DNA of 64,000 nt, from assembly GCA_036877525.1 (NCBI GenBank), contig JAZGTH010000162.1, forward strand, positions 1 through 64,000. The letters run 5' to 3'. A program made the translations under genes and the position numbers. The notes beneath the pieces are model-generated. The model saw only the letters and a list, made by a program, of their open reading frames with translations, was not told where the DNA came from and did not search any database. Source of the stretch: Chromobotia macracanthus. Its lineage: Eukaryota; Chordata; Actinopteri; Cypriniformes; Botiidae. Shown here piece by piece: positions 1 to 13,787 of this stretch (the first letter of the stretch is position 1; the number at the start of each line of letters is the position of its first letter).

Positions 1-768
1 AGAATTAAAAAAACCATGAAAAACGAAGATGAAGAGACATGCTGAAGAGCAAAATAATGCCAGAAAGACAAACACTGTCTAAAAAGACACAGAAATACAA
101 CTTCATGACAAACAATGGTAGAGTCCAGGGTAAAAAGTAGTCAGGATTCCAATCACATGGCAATCAATGGTAGAGTCCAAGCTAAAAATGTAGTCAGGAT
201 TCCAATTACACAGCAAACAATGGTAGAGTCCAGGGCAAAATGACGTCAGGATTCCAATTACATAGCAAACAATGGTACAGTCCAGGCTATAAAGAAGTCA
301 GTATTCCAGTCTCATTTTAAACAATGGTAGAGTCCAGGCAAAAAAGGAACACGGATTCAATTAAAAAAGTAGAATATAAAAAATTCACCTACAAAAAAGA
401 GAATTAAATACAACCATGAAAAACGAAGATGAAGAGACATGCTGAAGAGCAAAATAATGCCAGAAAGACAAACACTGTCTAAAAAGACACAGAAATACAA
501 CTTCATGACAAACAATGGTAGAGTCCAGGGTAAAAAAGTAGTCAGGATTCCAATCACATGGCAATCAATGGTAGAGTCCAAGCTCATTTACACAGCAAAC
601 AATGGTAGAGTCCAGGAAAAAGGAGTCAGGATTCCACATCTACATGGGTCCAGCCAATAGAGAAATACACCTTAAGCTGTCTGTCAAGAAAACAATACTT
701 CTCAAAAAAATGGAATTGATTATTCCAGGCATATTCTGCTGAATCAACAATCATCAAAAAATCATTGT

Positions 769-820
769 TGCCCTAACTGGAATCAACTGTTCTCATGTCA
801 AAGTCTACCACTACCAGCCA
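769..820 (-). tRNA. Decayed tRNA-Gly-like remnant
   Basis: Leftmost copy. It keeps the 3' acceptor side (tgccctaactgg on the plus strand) and part of the A-box side (tctaccactacca), but about 20 nt of the middle are missing and the B box is destroyed. It sits between the standard linker and the standard agccaaaaaggcattctcg flank, so its identity comes mainly from position. Confidence 0.6.
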
Positions 821-1760
821 AAAAGGCATTCTCGTTCATCCTCCATTCTCAACTTCTAAAAAAGAGAATTAAAAAAAAAAAAAAAAAACCATGAAAAACG
901 AAGATGAAGAGACATGCTGAAGAGCAAAATAATGCCAGAAAGACAAACACTGTCTAAAAAGACACAGAAATACAACTTCATGACAAACAATGGTAGAGTC
1001 CAGGGTAAAAAGTAGTCAGGATTCCAATCACATGGCAATCAATGGTAGAGTCCAAGCTAAAAATGTAGTCAGGATTCCAATTACACAGCAAACAATGGTA
1101 GAGTCCATGGCAAAATGACGTCAGGATTCCAATTACATGGCAAACAATGGTACAGTCCAGGCTATAAAGAAGTCAGTATTCCAGCCTCATTTTAAACAAT
1201 GGTAGAGTCCAGGCAAAAAAGGAACACGGATTCCAATCTCATGGCAAACAATGGTAGAGTCCAGGCTAAAAAGAAGTCAGGAGTCCAGTCACATGGCAAG
1301 CAATGGTACAGTCCAAGGAAAGAAGGAGTCAGGATTACAATCATCTATAGGGAGTAGAATCATAAGAGAAATACACCTACAAACAAGAGAATTAAAATGC
1401 ACATGACAAACGAAGATGAAGAGACATGCTGAAGAGCAAAATAATGCCAGAAAGACAAACACTGTCTGAAAAGACACAGAAATACAACTTCATGACAAAC
1501 AATTGTAGAGTCCAGGGTAAAAAAGAGTCAGGATTCCAATTACATGGCAATCAATGGTACAGTCCAGGCTCATTTCAAACAATGGTAGAGTCCAGGGAAA
1601 GAAGGAGTCAGGATTACAACCATCTATATGGAGTACAGCCAAAAGAGAAATACACCTTAAGCTGTCTGTCAAGGAAAACAAACTTCTCAAAAAAATAGGA
1701 ACTTGATTAACTTCCAGGCATATTCTGCTGAATCAACAATCATCAAAACAAAATTGTTGC

Positions 1761-1832
1761 TGCCCTAGCTGGGAATCGAACCCTCATCCTCCTGCATGGT
1801 AGGCGAAAGTTCTACCACTGTACCAACAATTC
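1761..1832 (-). tRNA. tRNA-Gly-like Pol III element, anticodon ACC
   Basis: 72 nt with intact B box (GGTTCGATTCC). The T-run downstream is split by a G into two T4 runs. There is a substitution in the acceptor-proximal region (accaacaat) and another in the variable-loop side (ccctcatcct). Confidence 0.7.
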
Positions 1833-3126
1833 TTGCTAAAGAAAGGCATTCTCGTTGCCATCACTAGCCATTCTCAACTTCTCAAACAAGAGAATTAAAA
1901 AAACCTTGAAAAACGAAGATGAAGAGACATGCTGAAGAGCAAAATAATGCCAGAAAGACAAACACTGTCTAAAAAGACACAGAAATACAACTTCATGACA
2001 AACAATGGTAGAGTCCAGGGTAAAAAGTAGTCAGGATTCCAATCACATGGCAATCAATGGTAGAGTCCAAGCTAAAAATGTAGTCAGGATTCCAATTACA
2101 CAGCAAACAATGGTAGAGTCCAGGGCAAAATGACGTCAGGATTCCAATTACATGGCAAACAATGGTACAGTCCAGGCTATAAAGAAGTCAGTATTCCAGC
2201 CTCATTTTAAACAATGGTAGAGTCCAGGCAAAAAAGGAACACGGATTCCAATCTCATGGCAAACAATGGTAAAGTCCAGGCTAAAAAGAAGTCAGGAGTC
2301 CAGTCACATGGCAAGCAATGGTACAGTCCAAGGAAAGAAGGAGTCAGGATTACAATCATCTATAGGGAGTAGAATCATAAGAGAAATACACCTACAAACA
2401 AGAGAATTAAAATGCACATGACAAACGAAGATGAAGAGACATGCTGAAGAGCAAAATAATGCCAGAAAGACAAACACTGTCTGAAAAGACACAGAAATAC
2501 AACTTCATGACAAACAGTTGTAGAGTCCAGAGTAAAAAAGAGTCAGGATTCCAATTACATGGCAAGCAATGGTACAGTCCAAGGAAAGAAGTAGTCAGGA
2601 TTACAACCATCAATAGAGAGTACAGCCATAAGAGAAATACACATACAAACAAGAGAATTAAAAAGCACATGACAAACGAAGATGAAGAGACATGCTGAAG
2701 AGCAAAATAATGCCAAAAAGACAAACACTGTCTGAAAAGACACAGAAATACAACTTCATGACAAACAGTTGTAGAGTCCAGGGTAAAAAAGAGTCAGGAT
2801 TCCAATTACATGGCAATCAATGGTACAGTCCAGGCTCATTTCAAACAATGGTAGAGTCCAGGCAAAAAGGGGTCAGGATTCCAATCTCATGGCAAACTAT
2901 GGTAGAGTCCAGGCTAAAAAGTCAGGGGTCCAGTCTCGTGGCAAGCAATGGAACCGTCCAGGGAAAGAAGGAGTCAGGATTACAACCATCTATAGGGAGT
3001 ACAGCCAAAAGAGAAATACACCTTAAGCTGTCTGTCAAGGAAAACAAACTTCTCAAAAAAAATAGGAACTTGATTAACTTCCAGGCATATTCTGCTGAAT
3101 CAACAATTATCAAAAAAAATTGTTGT

Positions 3127-3198
3127 TGCCCTAGCTGGGAATCGAACCCTGGTCCTCCTGCATGGTAGGCGAAAGTTCTACCACTGTACCACCAATTC
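3127..3198 (-). tRNA. tRNA-Gly-like Pol III element, anticodon ACC (type copy)
   Basis: Type copy for the array. The minus strand gives 72 nt aligning along their length with eukaryotic tRNA-Gly. A box is TGGTACAGTGG and B box is GGTTCGATTCC, both matching Pol III consensus. The anticodon loop reads CTACCAT, so the anticodon is ACC where the tRNA-Gly parent has GCC. The anticodon stem has one C-A mismatch, the T stem one A-A mismatch, and the acceptor stem keeps only G-C, T-A and G-C pairs plus two G-T wobbles. A T8 run begins about 8 nt past the 3' end and could terminate Pol III. The promoter parts look usable, but the acceptor stem suggests it is not a working tRNA. Confidence 0.8.
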
Positions 3199-4241
3199 TT
3201 GCCAAGGTAAGGCATTCTCGTTGCCATCACCTAGCCATTCTCAACTTCTCAAACAAGAGAATTAAAAAAAACATGAAAAACGAAGATGAAGAGACATGCT
3301 GAAGAGCAAAATAATGCCAGAAAGACAAACACTGTCTAAAAAGACACAGAAATACAACTTCATGACAAACAATGGCAGAGTCCAGGGTAAAAAGTAGTCA
3401 GGATTCCAATCACATGGCAATCAATGGTAGAGTCCAAGCTAAACATGTAGTCAGGATTCCAATTACACAGCAAACAATGGTAGAGTCCAGGGCAAAATGA
3501 CGTCAGGTTTCCAATTATATGGCAAACAATGGTACAGTCCAGGCTATAAAGAAGTCAGTATTCCAGCCTCATTTTAAACAATGGTAGAGTCCAGGCAAAA
3601 AAGGAACACGGATTCCAATCTCATGGCAAACAATGGTAGAGTCCAGGCTAAAAAGAAGTCAGGAGTCCAGTCACATGGCAAGCAATGGTACAGTCCAAGG
3701 AAAGAAGGAGTCAGGATTACAACCATCAATAGAGAGTACAGCCATAAGAGAAATACACATACAAACAAGAGAATTAAAAAGCACATGACAAACGAAGATG
3801 AAGAGACATGCTGAAGAGCAAAATAATGCCAGAAAGACAAACACTGTCTGAAAAGACACAGAAATACAACTTCATGACAAACAATTGTAGAGTCCAAGGT
3901 AAAAAAGAGTCAGGATTCCAATTACATGGCAATCAATGGTACAGTCCAGGCTCATTTCAAACAATAGTAGAGTCCAGGCAAAAAGGGGTCAGGATTCCAA
4001 TCTCATGGCAAACTATGGTAGAGTCCAGGCTAAAAAGTCAGGGGTCCAGTCTCGTGGCAAGCAATGGAACAGTCCAGGGAAAGAAGGAGTCAGGATTACA
4101 ACCATCTATATGGAGTACAGCCAAAAGAGAAATACACCTTAAGCTGTCTGTCAAGGAAAACAAACTTCTCAAAAAAATAGGAACTTGATTAACTTCCAGG
4201 CATATTCTGCTGAATCAACAATCATCAAAAAAAATTGTTGT

Positions 4242-4313
4242 TGCCCTAACTGGGAATCGAAACCTGGTCCTCCTGCATGGTAGGCGAAAGTTCTACCACT
4301 GTACCACCAATTC
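4242..4313 (-). tRNA. tRNA-Gly-like Pol III element, B box altered
   Basis: T8 run downstream. The plus strand reads gaatcgaaacc, so the first G of the B box is changed, and the acceptor side reads ctaactggg instead of ctagctggg. Confidence 0.7.
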
Positions 4314-7104
4314 TTGCCAAAGTAAGGCATTCTCGTTGCCATCACCTAGCCATTCTCAACTTCTCAAACAAGAGAATTAAAAAGCACATGAAAAACGAAG
4401 ATGAAGAGACATGCTGAAGAGCAAAATAATGCCAGAAAGACAAACACTGTCTAAAAAGACACAGAAATACAACTTCATGACAAACAATGGTAGAGTCCAG
4501 GGTAAAAAGTAGTCAGGATTCCAATCACATGGCAATCAATGGTAGAGTCCAAGCTAAAAATGTAGTCAGGATTCCAATTACACAGCAAACAATGGTAGAG
4601 TCCAGGGCAAAATGACGTCAGGATTCCAATTACATGGCAAACAATGGTACAGTCCAGGCTATAAAGAAGTCAGTATTCCAGCCTCATTTTAAACAATGGT
4701 AGAGTCCAGGCAAAAAAGGAACACGGATTCCATTAAAAAGAGAATTAAAAAAATTCCATTAAAAAAAGAGAATTAAAAAAACCATGAAAAAGAAGATGAA
4801 GAGACATGCTGAAGAGCAAAATAATGCCAGAAAGACAAACACTGTCTAAAAAGACACAGAAATACAACTTCATGACAAACAATGGTAGAGTCCAGGGTAA
4901 AAGTAGTCAGGATTCCAATCACATGGCAATCAATGGTAGAGTCCAAGCTAAAAATGTAGTCAGGATTCCAATTACACAGCAAACAATGGTAGAGTCCAGG
5001 GCAAAATGACGTCAGGATTCCAATTACATGGCAAACAATGGTACAGTCCAGGCTATAAAGAAGTCAGTATTCCAGCCTCATTTTAAACAATGGTAGAGTC
5101 CAGGCAAAAAAGGAACACAGATTCCAATCTCATGGCAAACAATGGTAGAGTCCAGGCTAAAAAGAAGTCAGGAGTCTTCTAAGCTAAAAATGTAGTCAGG
5201 ATTCCAATTACACAGCAAACAATGGTAGAGTCCAGGGCAAAATGACGTCAGGATTCCAATTACATGGCAAACAATTGTACAGTCCAGGCTATAAAGAAGT
5301 CAGTATTCCAGCCTCATTTTAAACAATGGTAGAGTCCAGGCAAAAATGGAACACGGATTCCAATCTCATTTCAAACAATGGTAGAGTCCAGACAAAAAGG
5401 GGTCAGGAGTCCAGTCTATTGGCAAGCAATGGTACAGTCCAAGGATAGAAGGAGTCAGGATTTCAACCATCTATAGGGAGAACAGCCATAAGAGAAATAC
5501 ACCTACAAACAAGAGAATGACGTCAGGATTCCAATTACATGGCAAACAATGGTACAGTCCAGGCTATAAAGAAGTCAGTATTCCAGCCTCATTTTAAACA
5601 ATGGTAGAGTCCAGGCAAAAAAGGAACACGGATTCCAATCTCATGGCAAACAATGGTAGAGTCCAGGCTAAAAAGAAGTCAGGAGTCCAGTCACATGGCA
5701 AGCAATGGTACAGTCCAAGGAAAGAAGGAGTCAGGATTACAACCATCTATAGGGAGTAGAGTCATAAGAGAAATACACCTACAAACAAGAGAATTAAAAA
5801 GCACATGACAAACGAAGATGAAGAGACATGCTGAAGAGCAAAATAATGCCAGAAAGACAAACACTGTCTGAAAAGACACAGAAATACAACTTCATGACAA
5901 ACAATGGTAGAGTCCAGGGTAAAAAAGAGTCAGGATTCCAATTACATGGCAATCAATGGTAGAGTCCAAGCTAAAAATGTAGTCAGGATTCCAATTACAC
6001 AGCAAACAATGGTAGAGACCAGGGCAAAATGACGTCAGGATTCCAATTACATGGCAAACAATGGTAGAGTCCAGGCAAAAAAGGAACACGGATTCCAATC
6101 TCATGGCAAATAATGGTAGAGTCCAGGCTAAAAAGAAGTCAGGAGTCCAGTCACATGGCAAGCAATGGTACAGTCCAAGGAAAGAAGGAGTCAGGATTAC
6201 AACCATCTATAGGGAGTACAGTCATAAGAGAAATACACCTACAAACAAGAGAATTAAAAAGCACATGACAAACGAAGATGAAGAGACATGCTGAAGAGCA
6301 AAATAATGCCAGAAAGACAAACACTGTCTGAAAAGACACAGAAATACAACTTCATGACAAACAATGGTAGAGTCCAGGGTAAAAAAGAGTCAGGATTCCA
6401 ACTACATGGCAATCAATGGTACAGTCCAGGCTCATTTCAAACAATGGTAGAGTCCAGGCAAAAAGGGGTCAGGATTTCAATCTCATGGCAAACTATGGTA
6501 GAGTCCAGGCTAAAAAGAAGTCAGGAGTCCAGTCACATGGCAAGCAATGGTACAGTCCAAGGAAAGAAGGAGTCAGGATTACAACCATCTATAGGGAGTA
6601 CAGTCATAAGAGAAATACACCTACAAACAAGAGAATTAAAAAGCACATCACAAACGAAGATGAAGAGACATGCTGAAGAGCAAAATAATGCCAGAAAGAC
6701 AAACACTGTCTGAAAAGACACAGAAATACAACTTCATGACAAACAATGGTAGAGTCCAGGGTAAAAAAGAGTCAGGATTCCAATTACATGGCAATCAATG
6801 GTACAGTCCAGGCTCATTTCAACCAATGGAAGAGTCCAGGCAAAAAGGGGTCAGGATTCCAATCTCATGGCAAACAATGGTAGAGTCCAGGCTAAAAAGT
6901 CAGGGGTCCAGTCTCGTGGCAAGCAATGGAACAGTCCAAGGAAAGAAGGAGTCAGGATTACAACCATCTATATGGAGTACAGCCAAAAGAGAAATACACC
7001 TTAAGCTGTCTGTCAAGGAAAACAAACTTCTCAAAAAAATAGGAACTTGATTAACTTCCAGGCATATTCTGCTGAATCAACAATCATCAAAAAAAAATCG
7101 TTGT

Positions 7105-7176
7105 TGCCCTAGCTGGGAATCAAACCCTTGTCCTCCTGCATGGTAGGCGAAAGTTCTACCACTGTACCACCAATTC
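7105..7176 (-). tRNA. tRNA-Gly-like element, B box GGTTTGATTCC
   Basis: T9 run downstream. The invariant C of the B box is replaced by T (plus strand gaatcaaaccc), a CpG-type change shared with a subfamily of copies. The unit to its right starts with the aaaccttgaaaaacg form of block A. Confidence 0.7.
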
Positions 7177-8198
7177 TTGCCAAAGAAAGGCATTCTCGTT
7201 GCCATCACTAGCCATTCTCAACTTCTCAAACAAGAGAATTAAAAAAACCTTGAAAAACGAAGATGAAGAGACATGCTGAATAGCAAAATAATGCCAGAAA
7301 GACAAACACTGTCTAAAAAGACACAGAAATACAACTTCATGACAAACAATGGTAGAGTCCAGGGTAAAAAGTAGTCAGGATTCCAATCACATGGCAATCA
7401 ATGGTAGAGTCCAAGCTAAAAATGTAGTCAGGATTCCAATTACACAGCAAACAATGGTAGAGTCCAGGGCAAAATGACGTCAGGATTCCAATTACATGGC
7501 AAACAATGGTACAGTCCAGGCTATAAAGAAGTCAGTATTCCAGCCTCATTTTAAACAATGGTAGAGTCCAGGCAAAAAAGGAACACGGATTCCAATCTCA
7601 TGGCAAACAATGGTAGAGTCCAGGCTAAAAAAGAAGTCAGGAGTCCAGTCACATGGCAAGCAATGGTACAGTCCAAGGAAAGAAGGAGTCAGGATTACAA
7701 CCATCAATAGAGAGTACAGCCATAAGAGAAATACACATACAAACAAGAGAATTAAAAAGCACATGACAAACGAAGATGAAGAGACATGCTGAAGAGCAAA
7801 ATAATGCCAGAAAGACAAACACTGTCTGAAAAGACACAGAAATACAACTTCATGACAAACAGTTGTAGAGTCCAGGGTAAAAAAGAGTCAGGATTCCAAT
7901 TACATGGCAATCAATGGTACAGTCCAGGCTCATTTCAAACAATGGTAGAGTCCAGGCAAAAAGGGGTCAGGATTCCAATCTCATGGCAAACTATGGTAGA
8001 GTCCAGGCTCATTTCAAACAATGGTAGAGTCCAGGGAAAGAAGGAGTCAGGATTACAACCATCTATATGGAGTACAGCCAAAAGAGAAATACACCTTAAG
8101 CTGTCTGTCAAGGAAAACAAACTTCTCAAAAAAATAGGAACTTGATTAACTTCCAGGCATATTCTGCTGAATCAACAATCATCAAAAAAAATTGTTGT

Positions 8199-8270
8199 TG
8201 ACCTAACTGGGAATCGAACCCTGGTCCTCCTGCATGGTAGGCGAAAGTTCTAACACTGTACCACCAATTC
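8199..8270 (-). tRNA. tRNA-Gly-like Pol III element
   Basis: B box intact and T8 run downstream. Private changes are tgacctaac at the 3' end and tctaacactgta in the D-arm, which breaks the GGTAGA segment just after the A box. Confidence 0.7.
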
Positions 8271-10350
8271 TTGCCAAGGTAAGGCATTCTCGTTGCCATC
8301 ACCTAGCCATTCTCAACTTCTCAAACAAGAGAATTAAAAAGCACATGAAAAACGAAGATGAAGAGACATGCTGAAGAGCAAAATAATGCCAGAAAGACAA
8401 ACACTGTCTAAAAAGACACAGAAATACAACTTCATGACAAACAATGGTAGAGTCCAGGGTAAAAAGTAGTCAGGATTCCAATCACATGGCAATCAATGGT
8501 AGAGTCCAAGCTAAAAATGTAGTCAGGATTCCAATTACACAGCAAACAATGGTAGAGTCCAGGGCAAAATGACGTCAGGATTCCAATTACATGGCAAACA
8601 ATGGTACAGTCCAGGCTATAAAGAAGTCAGTATTCCAGCCTCATTTTAAACAATGGTAGAGTCCAGGCAAAAAAGGAACACGGATTCCATTAAAAAAAGA
8701 GAATTAAAAAAATTCCATTAAAAAAAGAGAATTAAAAAAACCATGAAAAACGAAGATGAAGAGACATGCTGAAGAGCAAAATAATGCCAGAAAGACAAAC
8801 ACTGTCTAAAAAGACACAGAAATACAACTTCATGACAAACAATGGTAGAGTCCAGGGTAAAAAGTAGTCAGGATTCCAATCACATGGCAATCAATGGTAG
8901 AGTCCAAGCTAAAAATGTAGTCAGGATTCCAATTACACAGCAAACAATGGTAGAGTCCAGGGCAAAATGACGTCAGGATTCCAATTACATGGCAAACAAT
9001 GGTACAGTCCAGGCTATAAAGAAGTCAGAATTCCAGCCTCATTTTAAACAATGGTAGAGTCCAGGCAAAAAAGGAACACGGATTCCATTAAAAAAAGAGA
9101 ATTAAAAAAAATCCATTAAAAAAGAGAATTAAAAAAACCATGAAAAACGAAGATGAAGAGACATGCTGAAGAGCAAAAATAATGCCAGAAAGACAAACAC
9201 TGTCTAAAAAGACACAGAAATACAACTTCATGACAAACAATGGTAGAGTCCAGGGTAAAAAGTAGTCAGGATTCCAATCACATGGCAATCAATGGTAGAG
9301 TCCAAGCTAAAAATGTAGTCAGGATTCCAATTACACAGCAAACAATGGTAGAGTCCAGGGCAAAATGACGTCAGGATTCCAATTACATGGCAAACAATGG
9401 TACAGTCCAGGCTATAAAAGAAGTCAGTATTCCAGCCTCATTTTAAACAATGGTAGAGTCCAGGCTAAAAAGGAACACAGGATTCCAATCTCATGGCAAA
9501 CAATGGTAGAGTCCAGGCTAAAAAGAAGTCAGGAGTCTTCTAAGCTAAAAATGTAGTCCAGAAGATTCCAATTACACAGCAAACAATGGTAGAGTCCAGG
9601 GCAAAATGACGTCAGGATTCCAATTACATGGCAAACAATGGTACAGTCCAGGCTATAAAGAAGTCAGTATTCCAGCCTCATTTTAAACAATGGTAGAGTC
9701 CAGGCAAAAAAGGAACACGGATTCCAATCTCATGGCAAACAATGGTAGAGTCCAGGCTAAAAGAAGTCAGGAGTCCAGTCACATGGCAAGCAATGGTACA
9801 GTCCAAGGAAAGAAGGAGTCAGGATTACAACCATCTATAGGGAGTAGAGTCATAAGAGAAATACACCTACAAACAAGAGAATTAAAAAGCACATGACAAA
9901 CGAAGATGAAGAGACATGCTGAAGAGCAAAATAATGCCAGAAAGACAAACACTGTCTGAAAAGACACAGAAATACAACTTCATGACAAACAATGGTAGAG
10001 TCCAGGGTAAAAAAGAGTCAGGATTCCAATTACATGGCAATCAATGGTACAGTCCAGGCTCATTTCAACCAATGGTAGAGTCCAGGCAAAAAAGGGGTCA
10101 GGATTCCAATCTCATGGCAAACAATGGTAGAGTCCAGGCTAAAAAGTCAGGGGTCCAGTCTCGTGGCAAGCAATGGAACAGTCCAGGGAAAGAAGGAGTC
10201 AGGATTACAACCATCTATATGGAGTACAGCCAAAAGAGAAATACACCTTAAGCTGTCTGTCAAGGAAAACAAACTTCTCAAAAAAATAGGAACTTGATTA
10301 ACTTCCAGGCATATTCTGCTGAATCAACAATCATCAAAAAAAATTGTTGT

Positions 10351-10422
10351 TGCCCTAGCTGGGAATCGAACCCTGGTCCTCCTGCATGGTAGGCGAAAGT
10401 TCTACCACTGTACCACCAATTC
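10351..10422 (-). tRNA. tRNA-Gly-like Pol III element
   Basis: No difference from the type copy at 3127 was seen over the 72 nt. T8 run downstream. Confidence 0.75.
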
Positions 10423-11181
10423 TTGCCAAAGTAAGGCATTCTCGTTGCCATCACCTAGCCATTCTCAACTTCTCAAACAAGAGAATTAAAAAGCACATGA
10501 AAAACGAAGATGAAGAGACATGCTGAAGAGCAAAATAATGCCAGAAAGACAAACACTGTCTAAAAAGACACAGAAATACAACTTCATGACAAACAATGGT
10601 AGAGTCCAGGGTAAAAAGTAGTCAGGATTCCAATCACATGGCAATCAATGGTAGAGTCCAAGCTAAAAATGTAGTCAGGATTCCAATTACACAGCAAACT
10701 ATGGTAGAGACCAGGGCAAAATGACGTCAGGATTCCAATTACATGGCAAACAAAGAGCAAAATAATGCCAGAAAGACAAACACTGTCTGAAAAGACACAG
10801 AAAAACAACTTCATGACAAACAATGGTAGAGTCCAGGGTAAAAAAGAGTCAGGATTCCAATTACATGGCAATCAATGGTACAGTCCAGGCTCATTTCAAA
10901 CAATGGTAGAGTCCAGGCAAAAAGGGCTCAGGATTCCAATCTCATGGCAAACAATGGTAGAGTCCAGACTAAAAAGTCAGGGGTCCAGTCTCGTGGCAAG
11001 CAATGGAACAGTCCAGGGAAAGAAGGAGTCAGGATTACAACCATCTATATGGAGTACAGCCAAAAGAGAAATACACCTTAAGCTGTCTGTCAAGGAAAAC
11101 AAACTTCTCAAAAAAATAGGAACTTGATTAACTTCCAGGCATATTCTGCTGAATCAACAATCATCAAAAAAAAATTGTTGT

Positions 11182-11253
11182 TGCCCTAGCTGGGAATCGA
11201 ACCCTGGTCCTCCTGCATGGTAGGCGAAAGTTCTACCACTGTACCACCAATTC
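11182..11253 (-). tRNA. tRNA-Gly-like Pol III element
   Basis: A box and B box intact, T9 run downstream. The flank on its 5' side carries a private cctgaggttggttctcg rearrangement. Confidence 0.75.
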
Positions 11254-12753
11254 TTGCCAACCTGAGGTTGGTTCTCGTTGCCATCACCTAGCCATTCTCA
11301 TCTTCTCAAACAAGAGAATTAAAAAGCACATGAAAAACGAAGATGAAGAGACATGCTGAAGAGCAAAATAATGCCAGAAAGACAAACACTGTCTAAACAG
11401 ACACAGAAATACAACTTCATGACAAACAATGGTAGAGTCCAGGGAAAAAAGTAGTCAGGATTCCAATCACATGGCAATCAATGGTAGAGTCCAAGCTAAA
11501 AATGTAGTCAGGATTCCAATTACACAGCAAACAATGGTAGAGTCCAGGGCAAAAATGACGTCAGGATTCCAATTACATGGCAAACAATGGTACAGTCCAG
11601 GCTATAAAGAAGTCAGTATTCCAGCCTCATTTTAAACAATGGTAGAGTCCAGGCAAAAAGGGGTCAGGAGTCCAGTCTCATGGCAAGCAATGGTACAGTC
11701 CAAGGAAAGAAGGAGTCAGGATTACAACCATCTATAGGGAGTACAGCCATAAGGGAAATACACCTACAAACAAGAGAATTAAAAAGCACATGACAAACGA
11801 AGATGAAGAGACATGCTGAAGAGCAAAATAATGCCAGAAAGACAAACACTGTCTGAAAAGACACAGAAAAACAACTTCATGACAAACAATGGTAGAGTCC
11901 AGGGTAAAAAAGAGTCAGGATTCCAATCACATGGCAATCAATGGTAGAGTCCAAGCTAAAAATGTAGTCAGGATTCCAATTACACAGCAAACAATGGTAG
12001 AGTCCAGGGCAAAATGACGTCAGGATTCCAATTACATGGCAAACAATGGTACAGTCCAGGCTATAAAGAAGTCAGTATTCCAGTCTCATTTTAAACAATG
12101 GTAGAGTCCAGGCAAAAAAGGAACACGGATTCCAATCTCATTTCAAACAATGGTAGAGTCCAGGCAAAAAGGGGTCAGGAGTCCAGTCTCATGGCAAGCA
12201 ATGGTACAGTCCAAGGAAAGAAGGAGTCAGGATTACAACCATCTATAGGGAGTACAGCCATAAGAGAAATACACCTACAATCAAGAGAATTAAAAAGCAC
12301 ATGACAAAAACGAAGATGAAGAGACATGCTGAAGAGCAAAATAATGCCAGAAAGACAAACACTGTCTGAAAAGACACAGAAATACAACTTCATGACAAAC
12401 AATGGTAGAGTCCAGGGTAAAAAACTGTACTGTACCATTGGCAATCAATGGTACAGTCCAGGCTCATTTCAACCAATGGTACAGTCCAGGCAAAAAGGGG
12501 TCAGGATTCCAATCTCATGGCAAACTATGGTAGAGTCCAGGCTAAAAAGTCAGGGGTCCAGTCTCGTGGCAAGCAATGGAACAGTCCAGGGAAAGAAGGA
12601 GTCAGGATTACAACCATCTATAGGGAGTACAGCCAAAAGAGAAAAACACCTTAAGCTGTCTGTCAAGGAAAACAAACTTCTCAAAAAAATAGGAACTTGA
12701 TTAACTTCCAGGCATATTCTGCTGAATCAACAATCATCAAAAAAAATTGTTGT

Positions 12754-12825
12754 TGCCCTAGCTGGAAATCGAACCCTGGTCCTCCTGCATGGTAGGCGAA
12801 AGTTCTACCACTGTACCACCAATTC
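12754..12825 (-). tRNA. tRNA-Gly-like element, B box GGTTCGATTTC
   Basis: T8 run downstream. The penultimate C of the B box is changed (plus strand gctggaaatcg). The same change is present at 24185 and 35048, linking these three copies as one lineage. Confidence 0.72.
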
Positions 12826-13716
12826 TAGCCAACCTGAGGCATTCTCGTTGCCATCACCTAGCCATTCTCATCTTCTCAAACAAGAGAATTAAAAAGCACA
12901 TGAAAAACGAAGATGAAGAGACATGCTGAAGAGCAAAATAATGCCAGAAAGACAAACACTGTCTAAACAGACACAGAAATACAACTTCATGACAAACAAT
13001 GGTAGAGTCCAGGGAAAAAAGTAGTCAGGATTCCAATCACATGGCAATCAATGGTAGAGTCCAAGCTAAAAATGTAGTCAGGATTCCAATTACACAGCAA
13101 ACAATGGTAGAGTCCAGGGCAAAATGACGTCAGGATTCCAATTACATGGCAAACAATGGTACAGTCCAGGCTATAAAGAAGTCAGTATTCCAGCCTCATT
13201 TTAAACAATGGTAGAGTCAGGGCAAAAAGGGGTCAGGAGTCCAGTCTCATGGCAAGCAATGGTACAGTCCAAGGAAAGAAGGAGTCAGGATTACAACCAT
13301 CTATAGGGAGTAGAGTCATAAGAGAAATACACCTACAAACAAGAGAATTAAAAAGCACATGACAAACGAAGATGAAGAGACATGCTGAAGAGCAAAATAA
13401 TGCCAGAAAGACAAACTTTGTCTGAAAAGACACAGAAATACAACTTCATGACAAACAATGGTAGAGTCCAGGGTAAAAAAGAGTCAGGATTCCAATTACA
13501 TGGCAATCAATGGTACAGTCCAGGCTCATTTCAAACAATGGTAGAGTCCAGGGAAAGAAGGAGTCAGGATTACAACCATCTATATGGAGTACAGCCAAAA
13601 GAGAAATACACCTTAAGCTGTCTGTCAAGGAAAACAAACTTCTCAAAAAAATAGGAACTTGATTAACTTCCAGGCATATTCTGCTGAATCAACAATCATC
13701 AAAAAAAAAATCATGT

Positions 13717-13787
13717 TGCCCTAGCTGGGAATCAAACCCTGGTTTCCTGCATGGTAGGCGAAAGTTCTACCACTGTACCACCAATTC
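13717..13787 (-). tRNA. tRNA-Gly-like element, 71 nt, B box mutated
   Basis: One base shorter than the other copies in the variable region (ggtttcctgc). B box is GGTTTGATTCC and the T-run is T10. First member of a 2.73-kb block that recurs at 18490 and 43412. Confidence 0.7.

Noticed and set aside
841..895. A17-type tract as a retroposon poly(A) tail
   Set aside because: It is an expansion of the gagaattaaaaaaacc stretch present in every unit at the start of block A.
11664..11864. Minus-strand hydrophobic Cys-rich ORFs of 61-66 aa (starting MSFQTVFVFLALF), resembling secreted peptides
   Set aside because: They are the antisense of block A plus linker. Frame and start vary between copies, and the signal-peptide look comes from the T-rich antisense strand.
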